A DNA stretch of 47,747 nt, taken from contig CAZXMB010000001.1 in assembly GCA_964641715.1 (NCBI GenBank), positions 1 to 47,747 on the forward strand, read 5' to 3'. Of this stretch, positions 1 through 7,524 are shown one piece after another. This stretch comes from CAZXMB01 sp964641715. GTDB taxonomy: Bacteria; Desulfobacterota; BSN033; UBA1163. Position numbers and translations under genes: made by a program. Under the pieces are notes generated by a model, which did not search any database, had not been told where the DNA came from, and was given only the letters and a program-made list of their open reading frames with translations. Within the stretch, counting starts at the first letter, position 1; each line of letters opens with the position of its first letter.

Positions 1-51
1 AAGGAGTTTTTGGGGAAAATGGAAGAGGTGATGGAGGCAAGTTTGGTTTAG
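1..51 (+). CDS. C-terminal tail of an upstream gene (partial)
   Basis: Reading frame 1 is open from the first base and ends at a TAG at 49-51, giving 16 residues (KEFLGKMEEVMEASLV). The next gene begins 14 bases later on the same strand, so this is probably the end of a co-directional upstream gene. The tail is too short to identify. It could also be chance open frame. Confidence 0.4.
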   Translation, partial: KEFLGKMEEVMEASLV

Positions 52-65
52 GAAAGGGCAAAGGT

Positions 66-1193
66 ATGAAAGTCACAATTATTGGAGCATCGACTTCAGG
101 GCTTTTTTTAGCCTATCTTTTGGCAAAGGAGGGCGTTGAGGTTGAGGTCTACGAGAAGGAAGAAGTCCTTGGTTATCCTCCTCGTACCTTGATCGTCACC
201 TGTAAGATCAATGATATTCTCGATTTCGTCCCTGAAGAGGCAATCATCAACAAGGTGAACTACCTTGAACTTTTTTCAAGGTCGAACTCTGCCAGGCTCG
301 AATTGAGTGAGCCTGACCAGGTCATAGAAAGAGAAAAGCTTATCCATCTTTTAGCCTCCCTGGCCAAAGAAGCGGGGGCAAAGATCCTCCTTGGGCATCT
401 GTTTAGTGGTTTTGCTCGATTTGGCAGAAAGATTATGGCGACTATCCGACACAATGAGACGGGTGAAGAGCGATCCGTTAGCCCAGATGTTCTCGTTGGC
501 GCAGATGGGGCCCTCAGTACTGTTTGTAAACCATCGTTGAATGGCCACCGTGTCGCTTCATTGCTTCAGGCAAAAGTACCTTTACCTGAGCGTGTTGATT
601 CAAACATCTGCAAGGTCTGGTTCGACTCAAATAAAACGAAGTATTTTTATTGGCTTATTCCGGAATCACAGGAGACAGCCACTATCGGACTTATTGCCGA
701 TGATGATGAGCAAGCGAAAGCGGCTTTAGGGGAGTTTCTTAAGGAAAGGAAATTAGAGCCTTTTGAATTTCAAGAGGCAGTCGTTCCCCTTCACCGGTTT
801 GGATATATAAATGGCAGTCAGGTTGATCGAAATGTTTTCTTTGTGGGCGATGCGGCTGCTCAGGTGAAGGTGACCACAGTGGGGGGAGTTGTGGCAGGGC
901 TTTACGGAGCAAGAGCCCTTGCCAATGCAGTGCTAAACGGAAGGAACTACCGAAAGGAGTTACGAGGGCTTAAGCTTGAGTTGGACCTCCACTTTCTCAT
1001 AAGGAGCGTGCTGAACCGATTCAAGGATGAGGATTACGATGAATTGATTGCCATGCTTGGGGGTAGGTTGAAAGGAGTTCTTGAAGAGTGGAGTCGTGAT
1101 GAATTGAGAACTGGTTTTTTGAAATTGATCTTAAACGAGCCCCGATTAATTTTCCTCGGAGTCAAGGCATTGATGAGAACTCAGGGGCCCTAA
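66..1193 (+). CDS. FAD-dependent oxidoreductase, geranylgeranyl-reductase-like
   Basis: A 375-aa flavoprotein of the p-hydroxybenzoate hydroxylase/geranylgeranyl reductase superfamily. An N-terminal Rossmann dinucleotide motif (IIGASTSGLFLAYLL, residues 5-19) is followed by an acidic strand end (VEVYEKE). The second FAD-binding motif, VGDAAAQ, lies near residue 260 and is followed by a Gly-rich helix (TTVGGVVAGLYGARAL). The usual GxGPAG is altered to GASTSG, so the fingerprint is slightly divergent. Family members reduce isoprenoid double bonds or hydroxylate quinone-like substrates. The substrate here cannot be read from sequence. No membrane segments are evident. It lies directly after the tail of another gene, so it may be the last or next-to-last gene of an operon entering from outside the window. 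Confidence 0.75.
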   Translation: MKVTIIGASTSGLFLAYLLAKEGVEVEVYEKEEVLGYPPRTLIVTCKINDILDFVPEEAIINKVNYLELFSRSNSARLELSEPDQVIEREKLIHLLASLAKEAGAKILLGHLFSGFARFGRKIMATIRHNETGEERSVSPDVLVGADGALSTVCKPSLNGHRVASLLQAKVPLPERVDSNICKVWFDSNKTKYFYWLIPESQETATIGLIADDDEQAKAALGEFLKERKLEPFEFQEAVVPLHRFGYINGSQVDRNVFFVGDAAAQVKVTTVGGVVAGLYGARALANAVLNGRNYRKELRGLKLELDLHFLIRSVLNRFKDEDYDELIAMLGGRLKGVLEEWSRDELRTGFLKLILNEPRLIFLGVKALMRTQGP

Positions 1194-1212
1194 ACTATTC
1201 AGGATAGATGCC

Positions 1213-1578
1213 ATGGATTCAATGTCAATAAAAGATGCAAAGGGAATTGGCAAATGGATTCTCATTCTTGGGTATCCGCTGAAAGAGAAGCATATCCTCA
1301 CTGATGATGTCCAAAAGGTTTCGGGTCCCACATTTACTGCTTGTGCATCCTGTAAGTTTCAGCGGGGAAAGGACTTTACGTTCTATAGCGATGAAACCGG
1401 GGAATTTCCTTTTATAGTGCATCCCGATGGGCTCAAGTGTGGCTATTCAGAAGAATTGGGGATATTATTTATAGATCAAAAAGAGAACCTAAGCGATGGG
1501 GAAAGCAAGTCCAGCTTCAAAGGTGTAGGGCCCGTTTCGTCATTCGGTAAGGTCGTGGGTCTAAAGAACTTGACGTAA
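1213..1578 (+). CDS. Hypothetical 121-aa protein (doubtful)
   Basis: An ATG-started ORF 19 bases after the flavoprotein gene, with a weak AGGA at 1201-1204. The product is soluble, with three Cys (CASC near residues 38-41 and one near 71) and no family I recognise. Its C-terminal third is low in hydrophobic residues and the following DNA is non-coding, so it may be a decayed gene or a chance ORF. Co-direction with the preceding gene is the main argument in favour. Confidence 0.35.
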   Translation: MDSMSIKDAKGIGKWILILGYPLKEKHILTDDVQKVSGPTFTACASCKFQRGKDFTFYSDETGEFPFIVHPDGLKCGYSEELGILFIDQKENLSDGESKSSFKGVGPVSSFGKVVGLKNLT

Positions 1579-1803
1579 CCCTCCAACCTACACCAGACGG
1601 GCTTCCTAAGTAACCGTGACCTTAATTCAAAAACTGAGGATATTACTCGCTAACTGCCGCCGATAAAGATCCCTCAAAAAAACCCCTTAAAAACCCCTCC
1701 TAAGTATTTATCTTCCGCAAAAACTTCCAAAAGTCACCATCTAAGTTTCCCTCCTTGTAATTACCACTAATTTTTTGTTTTTACGACTCGGCCAATTTGT
1801 TTG

Positions 1804-1813
1804 ACCGATCGGT
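1804..1813. promoter_or_regulatory. TetR-type operator-like palindrome
   Basis: ACCGATCGGT is a perfect 10-bp palindrome. With flanks it reads TGACCGATCGGTGA, one base short of a 14-bp palindrome. This resembles operators of TetR-family repressors of fatty-acid and phenylacetate metabolism. It lies about 120 bp upstream of the probable -35 box of the following operon. No TetR gene is in the window, so the regulator is unknown. Confidence 0.4.
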
Positions 1814-1935
1814 GAGTTTTTCTGTCTTTCGTAAGCGATATAGGGTGGCCGGAATCAGCGGAATAGGCAATCAGCGGAAAATAAGCACTTATTGGTTGAG
1901 ATTTTACCAGGAACTACCCTTGCAGGCAAGGGGTA

Positions 1936-1964
1936 TTGACAGGGAAGGGATTATAAAATAATAT
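1936..1964 (+). promoter_or_regulatory. Sigma-70 promoter for the aminotransferase-serA-purA operon
   Basis: A perfect -35 TTGACA (1936-1941), a 17-bp spacer and a -10 TAATAT (1959-1964). Transcription would start near 1971, giving a leader of about 20 nt that contains the strong Shine-Dalgarno AAAGGAGG. Confidence 0.65.
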
Positions 1965-1991
1965 TGATCGGTTTCATTAAAGGAGGAATGA

Positions 1992-3137
1992 ATGGAGAAG
2001 AAATATCTTTTTTCACCCGGGCCGACGATGCTCCCTCCGGAGGTACTCCTCAAGATGGCGGAGCCCATCATCCATCATCGAGAGCCGGAGTTTGAGAAGA
2101 TCTTCGCCGAGGTGCGAGAAGGGCTGAAATACCTTTTTCAGACAAAGAACGAAGTGCTGATCTTTACCTCCTCCGGAACCGGGGCAATGGAAGGGGCTGT
2201 CTCCAATATCCTGTCGAGAGGGGATAAGGCCCTGGTAATCCGGGGAGGGAAATTTGGAGAGAGGTGGGGGGAAATCTGTAAGGCCTATGGCATTGAATTT
2301 ATTCCGATCGATGTCGAGTGGGGGAAGGCGGTTGACCCGGATCGAATGGAAAAGGCATTGAAATCCGATCCCTCCATCCGGGCGGTCTATACCCAGGCCA
2401 GCGAGACTTCAACGGGCGTCAGACATCCCATCAGGGAGATGGCAGGGATAGTCAAAAGGTATGAGAATGCGGTCATGGTGGTGGATGCGATTACCGGGAT
2501 CGGTGTCTTTGATATCCCAATGGATGAATGGGGGATTGATGTTTTGGTGAGTGGGTCCCAGAAGGCCTTGATGCTGCCACCGGGACTTTCTTTCGTCGCC
2601 CTGAGCGACAAGGCATGGAGATCGGTGGGAAGATCAAATCTGCCCAAATACTATTTCGACTTTAAAAAGGAGTTGAAGTCTGCGCAGAAGAACCAGAATT
2701 CCTTTACCCCTGCCATTTCTCTGATGGTGGGGTTAAGGGAATCTCTCAACCTGATTCGGAAGGAGGGGCTTGAAGCCGTATTTCTCCGTCATGAGAGATT
2801 AGCGGAGGCGACAAGGGAAGCGGTGAAGGCCTTAGGCCTTGAGCTCTACGCCACTGATTCTCCCAGCAATGCCCTGACAGCGGTTAAGATTCCGGAGGGA
2901 ATTCAGGGTGGGAAGTTGAAGAATATGTTCTTTGAGAGGTTTGGGATCACGGTGGCTGGGGGTCAGGATCAGGCCAAAGGGAAGATCATCCGTATTGCCC
3001 ATCTTGGATATTATGGAAAACTGGACATGGTCATGGTTATTTCAGCGCTGGAGATGCTTCTCAAAGAGATGGGGCATGTTTTTGAACTGGGAGCCGGGGT
3101 CAAAGCGGCTGAAGAGGTCCTGATGGGATTGAGGTGA
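1992..3137 (+). CDS. Class V PLP aminotransferase (serine/alanine-glyoxylate type)
   Basis: A 381-aa fold-type I PLP enzyme of the alanine-glyoxylate/serine-pyruvate aminotransferase family. It opens with the family hallmark LFSPGPTMLPPEVL. The PLP-binding Asp lies in VVDAITGIGVFDIPMDEWGIDVLVSGSQKALM, written here only as a landmark; the Schiff-base lysine is Lys191 in GSQKALM. The length is typical for the family. It is the first gene behind a promoter and is followed after 6 bp by serA. This suggests it supplies the aminotransferase step of serine synthesis (3-phosphohydroxypyruvate to phosphoserine) or links serine with glyoxylate/pyruvate. The family assignment is firm. The exact substrate is inferred from context. 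Confidence 0.88.
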   Translation: MEKKYLFSPGPTMLPPEVLLKMAEPIIHHREPEFEKIFAEVREGLKYLFQTKNEVLIFTSSGTGAMEGAVSNILSRGDKALVIRGGKFGERWGEICKAYGIEFIPIDVEWGKAVDPDRMEKALKSDPSIRAVYTQASETSTGVRHPIREMAGIVKRYENAVMVVDAITGIGVFDIPMDEWGIDVLVSGSQKALMLPPGLSFVALSDKAWRSVGRSNLPKYYFDFKKELKSAQKNQNSFTPAISLMVGLRESLNLIRKEGLEAVFLRHERLAEATREAVKALGLELYATDSPSNALTAVKIPEGIQGGKLKNMFFERFGITVAGGQDQAKGKIIRIAHLGYYGKLDMVMVISALEMLLKEMGHVFELGAGVKAAEEVLMGLR

Positions 3138-3143
3138 ACCGGA

Positions 3144-4742
3144 ATGGAAGAGGTGAGGAAGGTATTGGTCAGCGATCCTCTCTCAAAGAAGGGGCTGGAG
3201 ATATTGGGGAGGGCCAAGAATATCCACTACGATTTCAGGCCAGGGCTCACCCCGGATGAGCTGAAGAGGATTCTCCCTGAATACGATGCCATCATCGTCA
3301 GGAGCGAGACGAAATTAAAAAAGGAGATCATTGAAGCAGGCGACCGCCTTAAGGTGATCGGAAGGGCGGGAATCGGGCTGGACAATGTGGATGTGAGTGC
3401 CGCAACTAAAAAGGGGATCGTGGTGATGAACACCCCGAAAGAGAATGCCATTGCGGCCGCAGAACACACCATCGCGATGATGCTTTCCATATCGAGGAAG
3501 ATTCCTCAGGCCACCGCATCTATGAAAGGAGGAAAGTGGGAGAAGAAGAGATTCATGGGGGTGGAACTCTATAATAAGACCCTCGGATTGATTGGCATCG
3601 GGGTCATCGGGACGATTGTGGCTGATCGTGCACGGGGGTTAAAGATGAAGGTCATCGGCTACGACCCTTATCTCTCCAAAGAGGTCGCCGAGAAAAAGGG
3701 GGTTGATCTGGTTTCCTTCGATGAGCTTCTCAGCCGTTCTGATTTCATCACCATCCATACCCCTTTGACCGAGGAGACCCGGAATCTGATCGGCAAGACT
3801 GCCTTTGAAAAGGTGAAGCCCGGGGTGATCCTGGTCAACTGTGCTCGAGGAGGAATCGTTAATGAAAAGGATCTCTACGAGGCGATTCAAGCCGGAAAGG
3901 TTTCCGGAGCCGCACTGGATGTTTTTGAACAGGAGCCTGCCGTTGGGAATCCCATCCTCGAATTGGAGGGGGTAATCGGGACTCCCCATCTGGGGGCTTC
4001 CACAGGAGAGGCCCAGGAGAATGTCTCCATCGCCATTGCCCAGCAGATCGTTAACTATTTCACCTCTGGAGAGGCACGAAACGCCGTCAATATGCCCGCT
4101 GTCAGCCCCGAGATCCTTCCCCTCCTTAAACCTTATCTCCGCCTGGGTGAGAAGTTGGGGAGTTTTTTGGGCCAGATCTCCAACTACGCTATCGAGGAGG
4201 TCCTGATCGAATACCAGGGTGAAGTCGTGGAATATGGAACCAAGCCGATCACAATCTCAGTCCTTAAAGGTCTCCTCACACCCTTTGTGGGCGAGACCGT
4301 CAATTATGTCAATGCCCCGGTGATGGCAAAAGAGAGGGGCATTCGCGTCACCGAATCGATGAGCGAAAAGGCGGAGGATTTCGCAAGCCTCATTGCCCTG
4401 ACCGTCCGATCGAAGATGGAGGAGAATTATATTGCAGGGACCCTTTTCGGGAGGAGAGAGTTGCGGATCGTGAAGCTGAATGACTTCTTCATTGAAGCCA
4501 TTCCGGAGGGATTCATCCTTCTGGTTCATAACTATGACAGGCCGGGGGTGATCGGCAATATCGGGTCTGCCCTGGGAAGCCGCAATATTAATATTGCGAC
4601 CATGCAATTTGGCCGCGATCGGATAGGAGGGATTGCCATCTCCCTCCTCCATCTGGATTCTCCTCTGCCCCCGGGAGTCGCGGGAGAGATTTTGAGGTTG
4701 CCCAATATCATTTCTGTTCGTCAGATTCAAATGAACGGTTAA
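3144..4742 (+). CDS. serA: D-3-phosphoglycerate dehydrogenase
   Basis: A 532-aa NAD-dependent dehydrogenase catalysing the first committed step of serine synthesis. It is the long form: substrate-binding domain, nucleotide-binding domain (GIGVIG near 151-156), an intervening allosteric substrate-binding-type domain (about 315-450) and a C-terminal ACT domain (about 453-525, FILLVHNYDRPGVIG). The catalytic triad typical of the family is present: Arg235 in NCARGG, Glu264 in FEQEP and His282 in TPHLG. The ACT domain implies feedback control by serine or another amino acid. The ATG follows the aminotransferase stop by 6 bp and purA follows after 48 bp, so the three are probably co-transcribed. 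Confidence 0.95.
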   Translation: MEEVRKVLVSDPLSKKGLEILGRAKNIHYDFRPGLTPDELKRILPEYDAIIVRSETKLKKEIIEAGDRLKVIGRAGIGLDNVDVSAATKKGIVVMNTPKENAIAAAEHTIAMMLSISRKIPQATASMKGGKWEKKRFMGVELYNKTLGLIGIGVIGTIVADRARGLKMKVIGYDPYLSKEVAEKKGVDLVSFDELLSRSDFITIHTPLTEETRNLIGKTAFEKVKPGVILVNCARGGIVNEKDLYEAIQAGKVSGAALDVFEQEPAVGNPILELEGVIGTPHLGASTGEAQENVSIAIAQQIVNYFTSGEARNAVNMPAVSPEILPLLKPYLRLGEKLGSFLGQISNYAIEEVLIEYQGEVVEYGTKPITISVLKGLLTPFVGETVNYVNAPVMAKERGIRVTESMSEKAEDFASLIALTVRSKMEENYIAGTLFGRRELRIVKLNDFFIEAIPEGFILLVHNYDRPGVIGNIGSALGSRNINIATMQFGRDRIGGIAISLLHLDSPLPPGVAGEILRLPNIISVRQIQMNG

Positions 4743-4790
4743 AAGCGAGACCCTTCACTTGATGGGGTGAGGGGAGGGGGTGAGATCATT

Positions 4791-6083
4791 ATGGCATGTG
4801 TCGTCATCGTTGGGGTTCAATGGGGAGATGAGGGAAAGGGGAAGATCGTTGATCTCCTGACCCGGAACGCAGAGATGGTGGTCCGTTTTCAGGGAGGCAA
4901 CAACGCAGGTCATACGATCGTCCTCCGGGGGGAGAAGTTCGTGTTCCACCTTATCCCCTCAGGCATCCTCTATGGGGGTAAGAAATGTATCATCGGAAAC
5001 GGGGTGGTATTAGATCCGGAGGTTTTGATCGAGGAGATCGAGGAGCTTAAAAAGAGAGGGTATCTCAAGGATGATTCTCAGTTGATGATCAGCGAGGAGA
5101 CCCATCTCATCCTTCCCTATCACCGGAAGATCGATCTGGCGAGAGAGAAGATTTTTAAGATCGGTACCACGGGAAGGGGAATAGGACCCGCTTACGAAGA
5201 TAAGGTAGCCCGCTGTGGCATCCGGGTCATTGATCTCATGGATGAAGAAATATTCCGGGAGAAGCTGGAGGCCAACCTCCTTCAGAAGAATCTCTATCTT
5301 GTGGAGGTGCTGAAGGAGGAACCATTGAGGTTTTCAGAAATCCATGATTCCTACCTCCGGTTCAGAGATCGGCTTGAAAAATATGTGAGAGATACTTCGA
5401 CCATTCTTCATCAAGCAATTGAAAAGGGGAAACCCATTCTGTTTGAAGGCGCGCAGGGAACCCTGCTGGATTTAGACCATGGAACTTATCCTTATGTGAC
5501 CGCTTCCAATACGGTCGCAGGAAATGCCTGTGCGGGCGCAGGGATCGGGCCCACGATGATCGATTCCATCATCGGAGTGGCAAAGGCCTATACCACACGG
5601 GTAGGAGAGGGTCCTTTCCCGACAGAACTCAAGGACGAACTGGGAGAAAGAATCCGTCAACGGGGAGGGGAATACGGAGCCACCACAGGAAGGCCCAGGA
5701 GATGCGGTTGGTTTGATGCCGTGGTGGTCAGTCATTCCATTCGAGTCAATGGCATCCGGGAAATAGTCCTTACCAAAACAGATGTCCTAAATGACTTCGA
5801 AAAGATCAGAATCTGCACGGGATATCGAGTCAACGGGAAGGTTCTTCATCAAGTCCCTACGAATCTAAGAATGTTACAGAATGCCGAGCCGATTTACGAG
5901 GAGATGGAGGGGTGGAAGAAAGAGATCCGCAAGGCGAAAAGGTTTTCGGAGCTGCCTCTTCATGCCAGGCGTTATATTAAAAGGATTGAAGAGTTAGTTA
6001 AGGCAAGAATTACTATGGTCTCCGTGGGTTCTGAAAGAAATGAGACCATTGTCATAAAAAACCCTTTCTTAAAAAAGCGGTAA
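4791..6083 (+). CDS. purA: Adenylosuccinate synthetase
   Basis: A 430-aa enzyme that condenses IMP with aspartate using GTP, the first AMP-specific step of purine synthesis. The N-terminal signature VGVQWGDEGKGKIVDLL is intact, as are GRGIGPAYEDK and the substrate motif GATTGRPRRCGW. A GTG 24 bp upstream (4767) would add eight Gly-rich residues. I chose the ATG at 4791 because a GGGAGGGGG Shine-Dalgarno lies just before it and because family members start at this point. The 48-bp gap from serA carries a short hairpin (CCCTTCAC paired with GTGAGGGG). It shares the serA transcript. A tRNA promoter follows at once. Confidence 0.95.
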   Translation: MACVVIVGVQWGDEGKGKIVDLLTRNAEMVVRFQGGNNAGHTIVLRGEKFVFHLIPSGILYGGKKCIIGNGVVLDPEVLIEEIEELKKRGYLKDDSQLMISEETHLILPYHRKIDLAREKIFKIGTTGRGIGPAYEDKVARCGIRVIDLMDEEIFREKLEANLLQKNLYLVEVLKEEPLRFSEIHDSYLRFRDRLEKYVRDTSTILHQAIEKGKPILFEGAQGTLLDLDHGTYPYVTASNTVAGNACAGAGIGPTMIDSIIGVAKAYTTRVGEGPFPTELKDELGERIRQRGGEYGATTGRPRRCGWFDAVVVSHSIRVNGIREIVLTKTDVLNDFEKIRICTGYRVNGKVLHQVPTNLRMLQNAEPIYEEMEGWKKEIRKAKRFSELPLHARRYIKRIEELVKARITMVSVGSERNETIVIKNPFLKKR

Positions 6084-6104
6084 AGAGGCAGGGCTTCGTC
6101 ATAC

Positions 6105-6132
6105 TTGACAAGTCCGGTCGTTTTCTCTTAAT
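6105..6132 (+). promoter_or_regulatory. Probable sigma-70 promoter for the tRNA pair
   Basis: TTGACA at 6105-6110, a 16-bp spacer and CTTAAT at 6127-6132. The first base of the mature tRNA-Lys follows 12 bp after the -10, so the precursor would have a very short 5' leader. Confidence 0.5.
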
Positions 6133-6143
6133 CTGAACAAAAA

Positions 6144-6219
6144 GGGCCGTTAACTCAGGAGGTAGAGTATCTGCCTTTTAAGCAGAGAGCCGCTGGTTCG
6201 AGTCCAGTACGGCCCACCA
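6144..6219 (+). tRNA. tRNA-Lys (anticodon TTT)
   Basis: A complete cloverleaf of 76 nt. Acceptor arm GGGCCGT (6144-6150) pairs with ACGGCCC (6209-6215). The anticodon stem is TCTGC/GCAGA with loop CTTTTAA (anticodon 6177-6179). The T arm reads CTGG-TTCGAGT-CCAG. The discriminator base is A and the terminal CCA is encoded (6217-6219). Confidence 0.97.
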
Positions 6220-6220
6220 T

Positions 6221-6298
6221 ATCGAATTCGGAATTCAGATTGCGGAATTCGGAATAAAAAACATCATTCCGCATTCGCCATTCCGCAATCCGCAATTT
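6221..6298. repeat. Imperfect inverted repeat of 7-nt words between the two tRNAs
   Basis: The left part repeats GGAATTC-type words (6224-6255). The right part (6266-6297) reads as consecutive heptamers ATTCCGC, ATTCGCC, ATTCCGC, AATCCGC. The two parts are imperfect reverse complements around an A-rich loop, so the whole can fold as a long hairpin in the spacer of the tRNA precursor. No ORF is present. Confidence 0.7.
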
Positions 6299-6306
6299 AA
6301 ATAAAG

Positions 6307-6383
6307 GTCCCCATCGTCTAGTCGGCCAAGGACACCGGCCTTTCACGCCGGCAACAGGGGTTCAAATCCCCTTGGGGACGCCA
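6307..6383 (+). tRNA. tRNA-Glu (anticodon TTC)
   Basis: 77 nt. Acceptor GTCCCCA (6307-6313) pairs with TGGGGAC (6373-6379). Anticodon stem CCGGC/GCCGG carries the loop CTTTCAC (anticodon 6342-6344). The T arm contains GTTCAAATC. The discriminator is G and CCA is encoded at 6381-6383. It is probably co-transcribed with tRNA-Lys. Confidence 0.97.
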
Positions 6384-6388
6384 ATATT

Positions 6389-7099
6389 ATGACAGGCGCC
6401 CTCTCAAAAAAATGGAAGTGGATCATTTTCCTTTCCCTTTTGTGTCTCGCCGCTGTTTTTCTCATCCATCGATATAACTCCCAGATATGGCTGAAAGCGG
6501 CGGAGCTCTACGGAAAGCTCTATGACCGGCACCAACTGAAAAAACTGATTTCCTCCTTCGGGCCTTACTCCCCTCTGGTATATATTCTTGCCCAAATTAT
6601 ACAGGTCATCGTCGCCCCTATCCCCGGTGGGGCGATTGAATTTTTAGGGGGTTATTTATTCGGAGTAAAGATTGGATTTATTTACTCAATGATCGGCCTT
6701 ATTTTAGGATCCCTGGGGGCCTTCCATATTGCAAGAATTTTTGAGAAGGTGGCGGTGGAAAAGCTTGTCCCTTCCCAAACGATGAAAAAGTTTAATTACC
6801 TCATCGGGCATGAAGGGGTTATTCTCAGCTTCCTTCTTTTTCTAATCCCAGGTTTTCCAAAGGATGCGCTATGTTATATTTTAGGCCTGACACCCATGCA
6901 CACCGGTATCTTTTTAGTGATTTCCACCATCGGTAGAATTCCCGGGACATTGATCGCTAACCTCCAGGGAAGCGAGGCTTTTGAGCATCAATATAAGGCC
7001 CTTTTGTGTCTCCTGGGGCTTTCTGCCCTGGTGATCCTGGTTGTCTATATCTATCACGATGAGATTCACCATCTGATCAAACGGTTGCGGTTCAAATGA
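6389..7099 (+). CDS. VTT-domain (TVP38/TMEM64, DedA-like) membrane protein
   Basis: A 236-aa inner-membrane protein with an N-terminal membrane segment (about 10-27), the VTT-domain core (about 60-180, including IVAPIPGGAIEFLGGYLFG and LFLIPGFPKDALCYILGL) and a C-terminal hydrophobic helix near 205-222. Both half-loop motifs (PIPGG and PGFPKD) typical of TVP38-type proteins are present. Relatives of this superfamily are linked to lipid scrambling or transport of lipid carriers; the cargo here is unknown. The ATG lies only 5 bp after the encoded CCA of tRNA-Glu and has no Shine-Dalgarno, so the mRNA either starts inside the tRNA region or is released by tRNA 3' processing. Confidence 0.85.
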   Translation: MTGALSKKWKWIIFLSLLCLAAVFLIHRYNSQIWLKAAELYGKLYDRHQLKKLISSFGPYSPLVYILAQIIQVIVAPIPGGAIEFLGGYLFGVKIGFIYSMIGLILGSLGAFHIARIFEKVAVEKLVPSQTMKKFNYLIGHEGVILSFLLFLIPGFPKDALCYILGLTPMHTGIFLVISTIGRIPGTLIANLQGSEAFEHQYKALLCLLGLSALVILVVYIYHDEIHHLIKRLRFK

Positions 7100-7116
7100 G
7101 ATTCTAAGGAGCTGAG

Positions 7117-7515
7117 ATGACGGAGAGAGGGAAAGAGGAGAGAGAGGGGAAATGGACTGCCGATCTCGTTCTCGATCTCCATTCCAACCTGTTAAAAGAG
7201 ATCTGGGAGGTGGTGGCCGCTTTGATCGGCGAGGCCGTTTTAGGGCTTCTGTTTCATCTGGCCATCAAAAAGATGGGAGAGAAGTATCTCTTCCTGAATT
7301 CTCTCAAAGTGACCGAAGAAGGCATTTCAATGGATGAGGTCGTAGAGGAATGCCGAAGTCTTCCTGCCGCAGAAATCCACAGAGGTTTTCAGGGTCTGAT
7401 CAATCATCTCTTTAATCTCTTTTCCGCATTGGCGGAAGGGGTGATCAGCCGGGAAGTCTTTCCAAAGGTCTTCCCCAAATTGAGGGAGGCGGAGCGGCTC
7501 ATCTCTCAAAAATAG
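7117..7515 (+). CDS. Unknown 132-aa protein upstream of a diguanylate cyclase
   Basis: I do not recognise a family. It has a charged N-terminus (MTERGKEEREGK), a largely helical body with an amphipathic or weakly hydrophobic stretch near 35-50 (VVAALIGEAVLGLLFHLAI), and a second helical half ending in KLREAERLISQK. It has a Shine-Dalgarno (AAGGAG, about 7107-7112). Its stop is 9 bp before the GTG of the GAF-GGDEF gene, and it lies 17 bp after the VTT gene, so the three form one operon. The context suggests a sensory or regulatory partner of the cyclase. This is inference only. Confidence 0.7.
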   Translation: MTERGKEEREGKWTADLVLDLHSNLLKEIWEVVAALIGEAVLGLLFHLAIKKMGEKYLFLNSLKVTEEGISMDEVVEECRSLPAAEIHRGFQGLINHLFNLFSALAEGVISREVFPKVFPKLREAERLISQK

Positions 7516-7524
7516 GAGAACCGC

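Larger units (their letters stand above)
1579..1991 (+). other. 413-bp intergenic region before the serine/purine operon
   Basis: No convincing ORF. The first part is AC-rich and featureless (1600-1790). It then holds a TetR-type palindrome (1804-1813) and a sigma-70 promoter (1936-1964), listed separately. The ribosome binding site AAAGGAGG lies at about 1979-1986, just before the aminotransferase ATG. Confidence 0.6.

Noticed and set aside
4257..4730. Minus-strand 157-aa ORF inside serA
   Set aside because: It is an antisense shadow of the conserved serA coding sequence.
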